In this document: piece after piece, positions 28,039 to 37,042 of the stretch | How positions within the stretch are numbered: the stretch's first letter is position 1 | Layout: every line of letters starts with the position of its first letter | Origin: Ectopseudomonas alcaliphila | GTDB lineage: Bacteria; Pseudomonadota; Gammaproteobacteria; Pseudomonadales; Pseudomonadaceae | Reading direction: 5' to 3' | NCBI RefSeq assembly: GCF_900101755.1 | Contig: NZ_FNAE01000005.1 | Coordinates: 1 to 64,000, forward strand | Length of the DNA: 64,000 nucleotides | The notes under the pieces: model-generated | Seen by the model: the letters and a program-made list of their open reading frames with translations, nothing else | Database searches by the model: none | Told to the model about the DNA's origin: nothing | Position numbers and translations under genes: made by a program

Positions 28039-28060
28039 CTGAACATGCAGCTGCGGCGAT

Positions 28061-28888
28061 CTACTCCGGCGTGGAGGTACGCAGCTTCTCGCTACGCCCG
28101 CGCAACCACTCCAGGGTCAGCAGCAACAGGATGGAGAAGCCGATCAGCAGTGTCGCGGCGGCGGCGATGGTCGGCGACAGGTTCTCGCGAATGCCGCTGA
28201 ACATCTGCCGCGGCAGGGTGGCCTGCTCGGGGCCGGCGAGGAACAGGGTCACCACCACTTCGTCGAACGAGGTGGCGAAAGCGAACAGTGCCCCGGAAAT
28301 CACCCCCGGCGCGATCAGCGGCAGGGTCACCCGGCGAAATGCCGTCAGCGGCGAGGCGCCAAGGCTGGCGGCGGCACGCACCAGGTTGTGGTTGAAGCCC
28401 TGCAGCGTGGCCGACACGGTGATGATCACGAACGGCACACCGAGCACCGCATGCACGAGGATCAGCGACAGGTAGCTGTTGCCCATGCCCAGCGGCGCGA
28501 AGAACAGGTAGCTGGCCACACCGATGATCACCACCGGCACGATCATCGGCGAGATCAGCAGGCTCATCACCAGCGCCTTGCCGCGAAACTCGCCACGGGT
28601 CAGGCCGATGGCGGCCAGGGTGCCGAAGACCATGGCCAGCAGCGTCGCGGCCGGGGCGATGATCAGGCTGTTCTTCAGCGAGCGCATCCAGTCGGCGGAC
28701 ATGAAGAAGTCCTCATACCAGCGCAGCGAGAAGCCCTGCAGCGGGTAGACCAGGAAAGTGCCGGAGTTGAACGACAGCGGCACGATCACCAGCACCGGCA
28801 GGATCAGAAACAGCAGCACCAGGCCGCAGAGAATGCGCAGGCCGTAGTACCAGAGGCGCTCGACGGGTGACATGTAGGGGCTGAGCAT
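28061..28888 (-). CDS. agtD: ABC transporter permease AgtD (GABA/5-aminovalerate uptake)
   Basis: Inner-membrane permease of 275 residues with six hydrophobic segments, similar to PotI. The cytoplasmic EAA-type loop reads LVRAAASLGASPLTAFRRVTLPLI. GGAG lies eight bases before the ATG at 28888. Gene order matches PAO1 PA0603-PA0606, reported to import GABA and 5-aminovalerate. It is separated from agtC by about 200 bases with two hairpins. Confidence 0.85.
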   Translation of the reverse strand: MLSPYMSPVERLWYYGLRILCGLVLLFLILPVLVIVPLSFNSGTFLVYPLQGFSLRWYEDFFMSADWMRSLKNSLIIAPAATLLAMVFGTLAAIGLTRGEFRGKALVMSLLISPMIVPVVIIGVASYLFFAPLGMGNSYLSLILVHAVLGVPFVIITVSATLQGFNHNLVRAAASLGASPLTAFRRVTLPLIAPGVISGALFAFATSFDEVVVTLFLAGPEQATLPRQMFSGIRENLSPTIAAAATLLIGFSILLLLTLEWLRGRSEKLRTSTPE

Positions 28889-28915
28889 GGGTTTTACTCC
28901 AGTGAGCGTTAAGCT

Positions 28916-28941
28916 CCCCTCTCCCATTTATGGGAGAGGGG
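28916..28941. repeat. Palindrome in the agtC-agtD gap, first
   Basis: CCCCTCTCCCA (28916-28926) and TGGGAGAGGGG (28931-28941), perfect 11-base arms with loop TTTA. No T-tract follows on the minus strand. It lies about 27 bases upstream of the agtD start. Confidence 0.8.
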
Positions 28942-29035
28942 CTGGGAGAGAGAGCGCTCTTCTTGCGCCATCCTCCCGTGTTCGGTTACCGAGAAGCAGA
29001 GTGCCTAAACAAGCACCCTCTCCCGCCCTTCGGGC

Positions 29036-29061
29036 ACCCTCTCCCGCAAGCGGGAGAGGGT
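29036..29061. repeat. Palindrome in the agtC-agtD gap, second
   Basis: ACCCTCTCCCG (29036-29046) and CGGGAGAGGGT (29051-29061), perfect 11-base arms with loop CAAG, 30 bases after the agtC stop. A further partial copy of the CACCCTCTCCCGC sequence lies just beside it (about 29015-29027). Confidence 0.8.
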
Positions 29062-29091
29062 CATCAGATGGCCTGCTGCGCAGGCCGTTTT

Positions 29092-30339
29092 CTAGGCAAG
29101 CCTCAGCTTGCTGGCACCGACCAGCCAGCTGTACACCACGTAGAGCACCAGGGTCGCGGCCAGCAGCAGACCGCCAAGAGCCGTGGCCATGCCCCAGTTG
29201 ATGGTGGTGTTGGTGTAGAAGGCGACGAAGTAGCTGATCATCTGGTCGTTCGGGCTGCCCAGCAGCGCCGGGGTGATGTAGTAGCCGATGGACAGGATGA
29301 ACACCAGCAGGCAACCGGCGCCGACACCGGCCAGGGTCTGCGGGAAGTACACCCGCCAGAAGCTGGCGAACGGGTGGCAGCCGAGCGACACCGCCGCACG
29401 CATGTAACTGGGTGAGATGCCCTTCATCACGCTGTAGATCGGCAGAATCATGAACGGCAGCATGATGTGCACCATGGCCACGTACACGCCGCTGCGGTTG
29501 AACACCAGTTGCAGCGGTTGCTCGATGATGCCCAGCGATATCAGCGCGCTGTTGATCAGCCCGCCCGACTGCAGCAACACGATCCAGGCGGCGACGCGCA
29601 CCAGGATCGAGGTCCAGAACGGCAGCAGCACCAGAATCATCAGCAGGTTGCCCTGCCGCGTCGGCAGGTTGGCCAGCAGGTAGGCCAGTGGATAGGCCAA
29701 CACCAGACAGATGACCGTGATCACCAGGCTCATCCAGAAGGTGCGGGTGAAGATGTCCAGATAGATGGCCTGATCCGGCGTGGCCTTGGCCAGTTCGCCG
29801 AGGTCGTCGATACGATGATCGAGCGCGGCCAGCAGGTAGTACGGCGTCACCGACGAGGCATTGCGGCGTATCACCTGCCAGTAGGCGGGGTCGCCCCAGC
29901 GCTCGTCCATATCGAGGAAGGCTTCCTGGTAGGACGCCGGCTCCTCGCCCAGCGGCAGCTTGCGTGCGGTGCTGCTGACCAGGCTGCGAAAGCCCGCCAG
30001 TTCCATGTTCAGGCGCTTGGACAGATCGCCCAGGCTCTGATTACGCCGCGCTTCGAGCATATCGCTGGCAATCGCCCGGTACACCGACTCATCCGGCAGA
30101 CCACGGCCATCCCAGGCGGCGATCGCCTCGACGGTGCGTGGCAGGCTGCCGACCACCTCGGGGTTATCCACGCTACGCATGAGTAGCGCGCCGATGGGCA
30201 GCAGGAAGGTCAGCAGAAGAAACAGCAACAGCGGCAGGATCAGCGCCTTGGATTTCAGGCGATTGAAACGCTCGGCACGAGCCAGTCGCTGCTTCAGGCT
30301 CGGCCCGGGCAAATCATTGGCAGGCAGTACGGCGGCCAT
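29092..30339 (-). CDS. agtC: ABC transporter permease AgtC (GABA/5-aminovalerate uptake)
   Basis: Inner-membrane permease of 415 residues, PotH-like but with a long periplasmic insertion (about residues 60-190) between the first and second membrane helices. The EAA-type loop is MRAAVSLGCHPFASFWRVYF. I use ATG 30339 with GGAG six bases upstream; a TTG two codons earlier is unlikely. Partner of agtD in the membrane channel. Confidence 0.85.
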   Translation of the reverse strand: MAAVLPANDLPGPSLKQRLARAERFNRLKSKALILPLLLFLLLTFLLPIGALLMRSVDNPEVVGSLPRTVEAIAAWDGRGLPDESVYRAIASDMLEARRNQSLGDLSKRLNMELAGFRSLVSSTARKLPLGEEPASYQEAFLDMDERWGDPAYWQVIRRNASSVTPYYLLAALDHRIDDLGELAKATPDQAIYLDIFTRTFWMSLVITVICLVLAYPLAYLLANLPTRQGNLLMILVLLPFWTSILVRVAAWIVLLQSGGLINSALISLGIIEQPLQLVFNRSGVYVAMVHIMLPFMILPIYSVMKGISPSYMRAAVSLGCHPFASFWRVYFPQTLAGVGAGCLLVFILSIGYYITPALLGSPNDQMISYFVAFYTNTTINWGMATALGGLLLAATLVLYVVYSWLVGASKLRLA

Positions 30340-30425
30340 GGACAACTCCGCAAGCTAAGGCCGCACCAGGCGGCAGAAATTCGGGGATACGACAAACATC
30401 GCTTGGGCAGCTCCGTCACCCTCAT

Positions 30426-30449
30426 CCCCTTCTCCCGCAGGAGAAGGGG
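30426..30449. repeat. Palindrome between agtB and agtC
   Basis: CCCCTTCTCC (30426-30435) and GGAGAAGGGG (30440-30449) with loop CGCA, in the 141-base gap between agtB and agtC. It resembles the CCCTCTCCC elements in the agtC-agtD gap and may protect or separate the agtAB part of the message. Confidence 0.75.
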
Positions 30450-30480
30450 GCGAGGAAGGCGTCGCTGCGCGACGCCCTGG

Positions 30481-31512
30481 TTAGCGGGCGGCCCAGGCGT
30501 TGAAGCGCTGCTCCAGCTGCTCGCCGTAGTCAGCCCAGAAGGTCACGTCGATGGCCACCTGGTTGGCGATGTTTTCCGGGGTGGTCGGCATCAGGTTCAG
30601 ACGCTCCGGCGCCAGCAGCTCGATGGCCTGCTTGTTGGCCGGGCCGTAGGCGATGTTCTCCGAATAGGTCTTCTGCGCTTCGGGTTTGACCGAGAAGGCG
30701 ATGAACTCTTTGGCCAGTTCGGCATTCTTGGCCCCACGCGGGATGGCCCAGGAGTCGAAGTCGTAGATGCCGCCGTTCCACACCACTTGCAGGTTGCTCT
30801 CGGCCTGCACGGCAGCGATACGACCGTTGTAGGCCGAGCTCATCACCACGTCGCCGGAGGCGAGATACTGCGGCGGCTGGGCGCCAGCTTCCCACCACTG
30901 GATGTTGGGCTTGAGTTCGTCGAGCTTCTTGAACGCACGATCCTGGCCTTCCTTGGTGGCCAGCACCTTGTACACGTCCTTGACCGGCACGCCGTCGGCC
31001 ATCAGGGCGAATTCCAGAGTGTACTTGGCACCCTTGCGCAGGCCGCGCTTGCCCGGGAATGTCTTCACGTCCCAGAAATCGGCCCAGCTGGTCGGCGCCG
31101 CGCTGAGCTTGTCGGCGTTGTAGGCCAGCACCGTGGACCAGACGAAGAAGCCCACACCGCAGGGCTGGATGGCGCCGTCGATGAAGTTGGCTTCATCGCC
31201 GAACTGCGCCGGGTCGAGTTCCTCGAACAGGCCTTCGTCGCAACCACGGGCCAGTTCCGGCGACTCCACCTCCACCAGATCCCAGCTCACGCTGCGGGTG
31301 TCGACCATGGCTTTGACCTTGGCCATCTCACCGTTGTATTCGCCGCCCAGCACCTTGTTGCCGGTTTCCTTCTCGAAGGGTTCGTAGAACGCCTTGACCT
31401 GCGCCGCCTTGTTCGCGCCGCCGAAGGAAACCGCGGTCAGATCCACCGCCAGTGCCGGCATGGCGCAACTAACGCCCAGGGCCAACGCCGCGAGCTTCAG
31501 GGATTTCGTCAT
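30481..31512 (-). CDS. agtB: Periplasmic substrate-binding protein AgtB
   Basis: Exported PotD/PotF-type binding protein of 343 residues. A clear signal peptide (KSLKLAALALGVSCAMPALA) ends near residue 22. The ATG at 31512 follows GAGGAG; the frame stays open 19 codons upstream without a signal-like start. Expected to capture GABA or 5-aminovalerate and pass it to AgtC/AgtD. In place it equals PAO1 PA0604. Confidence 0.86.
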   Translation of the reverse strand: MTKSLKLAALALGVSCAMPALAVDLTAVSFGGANKAAQVKAFYEPFEKETGNKVLGGEYNGEMAKVKAMVDTRSVSWDLVEVESPELARGCDEGLFEELDPAQFGDEANFIDGAIQPCGVGFFVWSTVLAYNADKLSAAPTSWADFWDVKTFPGKRGLRKGAKYTLEFALMADGVPVKDVYKVLATKEGQDRAFKKLDELKPNIQWWEAGAQPPQYLASGDVVMSSAYNGRIAAVQAESNLQVVWNGGIYDFDSWAIPRGAKNAELAKEFIAFSVKPEAQKTYSENIAYGPANKQAIELLAPERLNLMPTTPENIANQVAIDVTFWADYGEQLEQRFNAWAAR

Positions 31513-31565
31513 TCTTATCAGCTCCTCTGTGTTACGGGGTAAAGGTGAAGCACTGCGCAAAAGGC

Positions 31566-32663
31566 TCACTCGACTTGGAGTGGATCCAGCGCGCGGACAT
31601 GCTCGACAGACCAGCCGAGCGGAACCAGGTCACCAACCGTCAGGGCCGGATCGAGCTCGGCCACGGGTTGCTTGACGTAGAAATCGGATTTGCCGCAGAC
31701 CTCCATGCGGATACGCACGTGGTCGCCCAGGTAGATGAACTCGGCGATGCGCCCGGAGAAGCGGTTCGGGCAGGCTTCGCTGTGGCCGTTGAGGCGGATG
31801 CGCTCGGGGCGGATCGACAGGCTCACCGCCTCCCCCACGGCGCCGACGTTGACCGCCGTGGCACGCACTTCTTCACCCCGCGCCAGGCGCACCACACACT
31901 GCTCGCCATCGTGGCTGACCAGCTCGCCGGCCAGGCGGTTGTTCTCACCGATGAACTGGGCGACGAAGGTGTTGTGCGGCGCTTCGTAGAGTTCGCGCGG
32001 CGGAGCGATCTGCTGGATTTCCCCCTGGTGGAACACGGCCACGCGGTCGGACATGGTCAGTGCCTCGCCCTGGTCGTGGGTCACGTAGACCACAGTCACG
32101 CCCAGGCGCTGGTGCAGGTGCTTGATCTCCATCTGCATGTGTTCGCGCAGTTGCTTGTCCAGCGCGCCAAGGGGTTCGTCCATCAGCACCAGTTGCGGCT
32201 CGAACACCAGCGCGCGGGCCAGTGCCACGCGCTGCTGCTGACCACCGGAGAGCTGGCCCGGATAACGGTTGCGGAAGCTGTCGAGCTGCACCATCGACAG
32301 CGCACGCTTGACCCGTTCGCTGATGTCGGTACGCGACATGCCGCGCACGCTCAGCGGGAAGGCCAGGTTCTCGGCCACGGTCATGTGCGGGAACAACGCG
32401 TAGTTCTGGAACACCATGCCGATGTCGCGCTTGTGCGGCGGCAGTTTGTTCAGAGAGCGGCCATCGAGGAGGATCTCGCCGGCGGTCGGCGTCTCGAAAC
32501 CGGCCAGCATCATCAGGCTGGTGGTCTTGCCGGAACCGGACGGGCCGAGCAGGGTCAGAAACTCACCCTTGCGGATATCCAGGTTGAGGTCTTTGACGAT
32601 CAGCGTTTCGCCGTCATAGCTCTTCTGTACGCCACGGAAGCTCACCAGTACATCGTTTGCCAT
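31566..32663 (-). CDS. agtA: ABC transporter ATP-binding protein AgtA
   Basis: PotA-like ATPase of 365 residues. Walker A GPSGSGKT is at 40-47, the signature LSGGQQQR and Walker B LVLMDEP follow, and a C-terminal TOBE domain occupies the last 90 or so residues. It is first in agtABCD. The GTG one codon before the ATG at 32663 is unlikely as start. Regulation is expected from the adjacent AgtSR pair. Confidence 0.88.
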   Translation of the reverse strand: MANDVLVSFRGVQKSYDGETLIVKDLNLDIRKGEFLTLLGPSGSGKTTSLMMLAGFETPTAGEILLDGRSLNKLPPHKRDIGMVFQNYALFPHMTVAENLAFPLSVRGMSRTDISERVKRALSMVQLDSFRNRYPGQLSGGQQQRVALARALVFEPQLVLMDEPLGALDKQLREHMQMEIKHLHQRLGVTVVYVTHDQGEALTMSDRVAVFHQGEIQQIAPPRELYEAPHNTFVAQFIGENNRLAGELVSHDGEQCVVRLARGEEVRATAVNVGAVGEAVSLSIRPERIRLNGHSEACPNRFSGRIAEFIYLGDHVRIRMEVCGKSDFYVKQPVAELDPALTVGDLVPLGWSVEHVRALDPLQVE

Positions 32664-32776
32664 CACACCACACCCTTGTTCTTGTCTCAGGCCGATGAGC
32701 CAAGATTAGGTCGGCGAGACAGGGTGAAAAATCGGGCGGGATGACAAGCTGATATCAGGCGCGAGGAGAATCTCGT

Positions 32777-32792
32777 GTAGGGCTTGCCCTAC
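32777..32792. repeat. Short palindrome upstream of agtA
   Basis: GTAGGGC-TT-GCCCTAC, perfect seven-base arms. It lies 115 bases upstream of the agtA start, between agtA and the REP pair. It could be part of the same repeat cluster or a regulator site; nothing decides. Confidence 0.4.
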
Positions 32793-32834
32793 AAAATCCG
32801 AGTGATCGCATCGGTTATACAGTGCATGAAAACC

Positions 32835-32897
32835 GTGGGAGCGGCTTCAGCCGCGAAGCTCCGGTGGGCGATTCATCGCGGCTGAAGCCGCTCCTAC
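32835..32897. repeat. REP-type inverted pair after agtR
   Basis: Arms 32835-32856 and 32876-32897 (GTGGGAGCGGCTTCAGCCGC type) are complementary except at one base, with 19 bases between. It lies 12 bases after the agtR stop codon. The second arm is identical to the single REP at 55576-55597. Confidence 0.85.
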
Positions 32898-32909
32898 GAA
32901 AGCGCCCGA

Positions 32910-33539
32910 TCAGACCAGGCGGTGCTCCATCGCGTAGCGCACCAGATCGGCCATCGAATGCGCGCCGAGCTTCTGCATCAGGCGCGCCTTGTGCGTGCTC
33001 ACGGTCTTGTTGCTGATCGCCAGGTGCAGAGCGATATCGTTGACGCCCTCGCCCCGCACCAGACGCTCGAACACCGAGAACTCGCGCTCGGACAGTTGTG
33101 CGTGGGGCGGGCGCGAGTCGGTCAGGCCGACCTCGAAGACCATGCGGTCGGCCAGCGCCGGATCGATATAACGACCACCGCTGGCTACCTTGCGAATCGC
33201 CGTGATCAGCAACGCCGGGTCGCTGTCCTTGGTGGCGTAGCCGGCGGCACCGGCCTTGAGCGCACGCGCCGCCATCTGCGCCTCGTCGTGCATCGACAGC
33301 ACCAGAATCGCCGGTGCCTCGTTCAGCGCGCGGATACGCGGAATGGCCTCCAGACCATTGACGCCGGGCATGGAGATATCCAGCAGCACCACGTCGCAAG
33401 GCGTGCGACGCAGCACCTCGATCAGCTGCTCGCCATTGCAGGCTTCGCCAGCCACCTCGAGATCGCGCGCCATGCCGATCAGTTGCTTGATGCCTTCCCG
33501 CACGATGGTGTGGTCTTCGGCCACCAGTACCCGAATCAC
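32910..33539 (-). CDS. agtR: Response regulator AgtR (NarL/FixJ family)
   Basis: A 209-residue regulator: receiver domain with phospho-acceptor D54 (VVLLDISMPG) and a C-terminal LuxR-type helix-turn-helix (GVNDIALHLAISNKTVSTHK). The GTG start overlaps the agtS stop as GTGA. PAO1 AgtSR (PA0600-PA0601) activates agtABCD in response to GABA and 5-aminovalerate; the same is inferred here. Confidence 0.86.
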   Translation of the reverse strand: MIRVLVAEDHTIVREGIKQLIGMARDLEVAGEACNGEQLIEVLRRTPCDVVLLDISMPGVNGLEAIPRIRALNEAPAILVLSMHDEAQMAARALKAGAAGYATKDSDPALLITAIRKVASGGRYIDPALADRMVFEVGLTDSRPPHAQLSEREFSVFERLVRGEGVNDIALHLAISNKTVSTHKARLMQKLGAHSMADLVRYAMEHRLV

Positions 33540-35941
33540 GCTGCGATCTCCTCTTCCAGATTGATGCGCGCGCACAGGGTAGTGCCCTCGCCCGGCTGGC
33601 TGTCAATCTGCAACTGGCCACCGAGCATGAGCATGCGCTCCTGCATGCCAACCAGGCCGAAGGATTGCCCCGGCTTGCGCAGCGCCGGATCGAAGCCCTT
33701 GCCATCATCGACGACCGACAGACACAAGGCGCCCCCCTCCTGCCACAGGCGCACCTCGACGCTGTGCGCACCGGCGTGGCGCATGACGTTGGTCAACGCC
33801 TCCTGAAGGATACGGAACAGGCCGATGGCCTGGGCATCAGGCAGATGCGGCAAGTGCTCGGGCACATCGACCAGACAGGGAATCTGCGTGCGCTCCTCGA
33901 AGCGACGCACCTGCCATTCGATGGCTGAGGCAATGCCGGCATCGAGAATCGGCGGCCGCAAGGCAGTGGCCACGTCGCGCACCAGCTGGAACAACTGAGC
34001 GATCAGGCGCTTCATGCTGGCCAGACGCTCGTCCAGCTCTGCAACCTGACCGGCGCAGGCCAGCTCGCACATCGCCGTTTCCAGCTTGAGCACGGTCAGC
34101 ACCTGACCCAGCTCGTCGTGCACTTCGCGGGCGATCCGCGCCTTTTCCTCCTCCCGCACACTTTCCAGATGCGCCGACAGCTCACGCAGGCGCGCCCGCG
34201 AATCGGCCAGCGCCAGCTCGGCCAGCTTGTTCTCGGTGATGTCCCAGAGAATGCCGTCCCAAACCACTCGGCCATTGCCCAGCGGGCGCGCGGTGGTGCG
34301 GATATCGGCCCACAGCACCTCCTGCTCGGCAGTGAGAATGCGCCCCTGCCAGTACCAGTCGCTTTCGCCCTCCAGCGCCAGCGTCTGACTGTTCAGGTAG
34401 CTGTTCAGATCCTGCGGATGCACCAGGCTGCGAATACCACGATCCTCACGTTGCAGCTCATGCGCCGGCCAGCCAACCATTTCCTGGCTGGCCTCGCTGA
34501 TATAGGCGAAGTTGACCGTCTGCCCTGGCCCGGCGCGCTCCAGGCGAAACACCAGGCCGGGGACGTTGCCAGCGATGCCCTTGAAGCGCGCCTCGCTTTC
34601 CTCCAGCGCCGCGCGGGCACGGCGGCGTTCGGTGACGTCGCTGAGAAATACCACCAGGTACTCGGCCTGGCGGTAACGCAGAAAACTCAGGGAAACATCG
34701 GCCGGCATGCGGCTGCCATCGGCGCGCAGGCAGTCGACCTCGAAGCTGGGTGAGCCCTCATCCTGCTCGCGCACGCGCTTCCACAGGCTGAGCCAGCGAT
34801 CCATGTGCAGGCTGGGCTCGAGCTGGCTCAATGGCTTGTCCACCAGCTCGCCGCTGGCGTAGCCGAGCATGCGTTCGGCGGCACGGTTGGCGTAGCGCAG
34901 GTGGCTGTCCCAGTTGACCCAGAGAATGCCCACCGTGCTGTGATCGATGGAGAACTGGCTCAGGCGCAACGCCTCGGCTGCCTGCTGGTGACGATCCAGC
35001 TCGCCACGTGCGCCCAGCAGCCCACGCTCCAGCAAACGCGTCTGTTGCCTTTGCCGATAGAGCGCGGTTGCACCCAGCATCAGCACCAGGCCGAAAAACA
35101 GCGCGAGCGTCTTCCAGAAGCCGACGAAATCGGTGGACTGCGGATAGCGCAGAGGCATCCAGGTTTCCCGCCATTCCTCCAGCTCGCGAGCTGGCAGCAC
35201 CTGCAGGGTCTGATCGACGATGCCGGACAACAGCGGCTGATCGCGGCGCGTTGCCAGGCGCATTAGCTGTGGCAAACCGATGTCGCCAACGATGCTCAGG
35301 CTGGAGAAACGTGATTCGCGCAGCAGCAGGCTGAGGCTCGCCTCGTCCAGCACCGCATAACTGACCTCCTGATTCAGCACCAGCAACAACGCCGCGCGCT
35401 CCGATGGCGTCGCCCGCAAACGCAGATTGGTATGGGTGCGCTCCAGATACTCGGCAGCCTGGCTCGGCGTACGCAGGGCGACCATCTGCTCCAGCGGCAA
35501 CTGATCGAGATCCACCGCACCATTGCCGCTACGCTCGCCAACCACCAGATGCGGCACCCGCAGGTAGGGCATCGAGTAATGCCAGATGCGCAGACCCGCC
35601 GGCGTCTGCTGCAGACCTGGCGCCAGATCCACCTCGCCAGCACTGGCAGCCCGTTCCAGGGCCTCCAGGTTCGGATATAGACGCCAGTCAGGCGCGACGC
35701 CCATGCCTTCGAGCAAACGCTGCATCAGTTCGACGTTGGCGCCCGTCAACTGCCTATTCTGACCACGCTGCACCCAGGGTGCCTGCTGGAGCAGGCCCAC
35801 GCGCAACACCGGATGCTCCTTGAGCCAGGCGCGCTGCTCGGCATCGAAGGCCGGGCGCAATGGCATGCGCGCGCTCTCGGCCCAGGCGGTGGAAACAGCC
35901 AGCATCAGCAGGAGAGAGAGGGAACGGAGAAGGGAGTTCAT
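33536..35941 (-). CDS. agtS: Sensor histidine kinase AgtS with periplasmic binding-protein domain
   Basis: An 801-residue membrane kinase. Signal peptide 1-21, a periplasmic SBP_bac_3-like ligand domain (about 35-265), one membrane helix (275-294), at least two PAS/PAC domains (about 325-575), a HisKA_3 dimerisation helix with H608 in AREVHDELGQ, and a C-terminal HATPase with DDGKGFDP. The ligand domain should sense amino acids such as GABA directly. It forms a coupled pair with agtR and is transcribed toward agtABCD. Confidence 0.88.
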   Translation of the reverse strand: MNSLLRSLSLLLMLAVSTAWAESARMPLRPAFDAEQRAWLKEHPVLRVGLLQQAPWVQRGQNRQLTGANVELMQRLLEGMGVAPDWRLYPNLEALERAASAGEVDLAPGLQQTPAGLRIWHYSMPYLRVPHLVVGERSGNGAVDLDQLPLEQMVALRTPSQAAEYLERTHTNLRLRATPSERAALLLVLNQEVSYAVLDEASLSLLLRESRFSSLSIVGDIGLPQLMRLATRRDQPLLSGIVDQTLQVLPARELEEWRETWMPLRYPQSTDFVGFWKTLALFFGLVLMLGATALYRQRQQTRLLERGLLGARGELDRHQQAAEALRLSQFSIDHSTVGILWVNWDSHLRYANRAAERMLGYASGELVDKPLSQLEPSLHMDRWLSLWKRVREQDEGSPSFEVDCLRADGSRMPADVSLSFLRYRQAEYLVVFLSDVTERRRARAALEESEARFKGIAGNVPGLVFRLERAGPGQTVNFAYISEASQEMVGWPAHELQREDRGIRSLVHPQDLNSYLNSQTLALEGESDWYWQGRILTAEQEVLWADIRTTARPLGNGRVVWDGILWDITENKLAELALADSRARLRELSAHLESVREEEKARIAREVHDELGQVLTVLKLETAMCELACAGQVAELDERLASMKRLIAQLFQLVRDVATALRPPILDAGIASAIEWQVRRFEERTQIPCLVDVPEHLPHLPDAQAIGLFRILQEALTNVMRHAGAHSVEVRLWQEGGALCLSVVDDGKGFDPALRKPGQSFGLVGMQERMLMLGGQLQIDSQPGEGTTLCARINLEEEIAA

Positions 35942-36054
35942 GCACGGCGAATCCGGTGACGCGATCCCCTACCTTACTCCAGTCTTGCACCAATCGCCTG
36001 ACAAAAGCGGAGCCCGGCATTAGGCTCTGTAGCAGACGATCAGGAGCCTCATCG

Positions 36055-37032
36055 ATGCGCCTTCACTCACTAGCACTGCTCGGTTTCTGCCTGCTCTCCT
36101 GTCCCGCGGTCTGGGCCGAGGAGCCGGTCGAGGACGCGCCGGCTGATAGCGCCGACGCCCCTGCGGCAAGCGAACGTCCGCTGTTGCCCGAACGCAGCGT
36201 CAGCGACGCGCAGACGCTGGAGCAACGCCTGGACAAACGTGAACAGCAGATGCTGCAGGCCAGCGCCGAAAGCTTCCTCGCACTGTGGCTACCAGCCAAC
36301 GTCGGCGAGCCCAGTGGTGCGGTGATCCTGTTGCCCGGCGATGTGGAAAACGCCGATGGCGCCGCCGCGGTGGGCCCGCTCCGGCGCAAACTGCCCGACG
36401 CCGGCTGGCACAGTCTGAGCCTGACGCTGCCGGACCCGGACGGCGACCCGTTGCCGCCACGCAGCGCGGCCTCCGAAACGCCTGCGCCAACTGACGGTGA
36501 AGCCACCAATGGCGAAGATGAAAGCGTTGCCGATGTCGCGCCAGAGCAGACAACCACACCAGCCGCAACGGAACTCACCGCCGAGCAAAGGCGCCAGGCG
36601 CATGTCGAACGGGTAATGGCGCGTATCGATGCCGCCATCGCCTTTGCCAGCCAGCAGCAGGCCAGAGACATCGTCCTCCTCGGGCATGGCAGTGGCGCCT
36701 ACTGGGCTGCGCGCTACCTGAGCGAACGTCAGCCGGACAACGTGCAGAATCTGCTGATGGTGGCGGCCGAACTACCTGCCGGCTTCGCGCCGCCACTGGA
36801 TGAGATGGTCGCACAGCTAACCGTGGCCACCGGCGACTTCTACTACAAGGATCAAGCCACCGAGCGCATGGCTGCGCTGAAGCGCCTGCAGGCGAGCAAG
36901 CGGGCCAAACTGCCCACTTACATACAGGTATCGATGAAGGCCCTGCCGGGCAATCTGGATGTTCAGCAAGAGCAGCTCTACCGCCGTCTGCGCGGCTGGC
37001 TGACGCTGCATATCCGCGCAGCAGGCAGCTGA
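36055..37032 (+). CDS. Exported DUF3530 (alpha/beta hydrolase-like) protein
   Basis: Function unknown. A 325-residue protein with a signal peptide (residues 1-21), an acidic proline/alanine-rich insert (about 130-175), and an alpha/beta-hydrolase-like core with GHGSG in the nucleophile-elbow position. The start ATG 36055 follows AGGAG by nine bases; the frame is open upstream but antisense to agtS there. Diverges from agtS. Confidence 0.82.
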   Translation: MRLHSLALLGFCLLSCPAVWAEEPVEDAPADSADAPAASERPLLPERSVSDAQTLEQRLDKREQQMLQASAESFLALWLPANVGEPSGAVILLPGDVENADGAAAVGPLRRKLPDAGWHSLSLTLPDPDGDPLPPRSAASETPAPTDGEATNGEDESVADVAPEQTTTPAATELTAEQRRQAHVERVMARIDAAIAFASQQQARDIVLLGHGSGAYWAARYLSERQPDNVQNLLMVAAELPAGFAPPLDEMVAQLTVATGDFYYKDQATERMAALKRLQASKRAKLPTYIQVSMKALPGNLDVQQEQLYRRLRGWLTLHIRAAGS

Positions 37033-37042
37033 AAACTACCTG

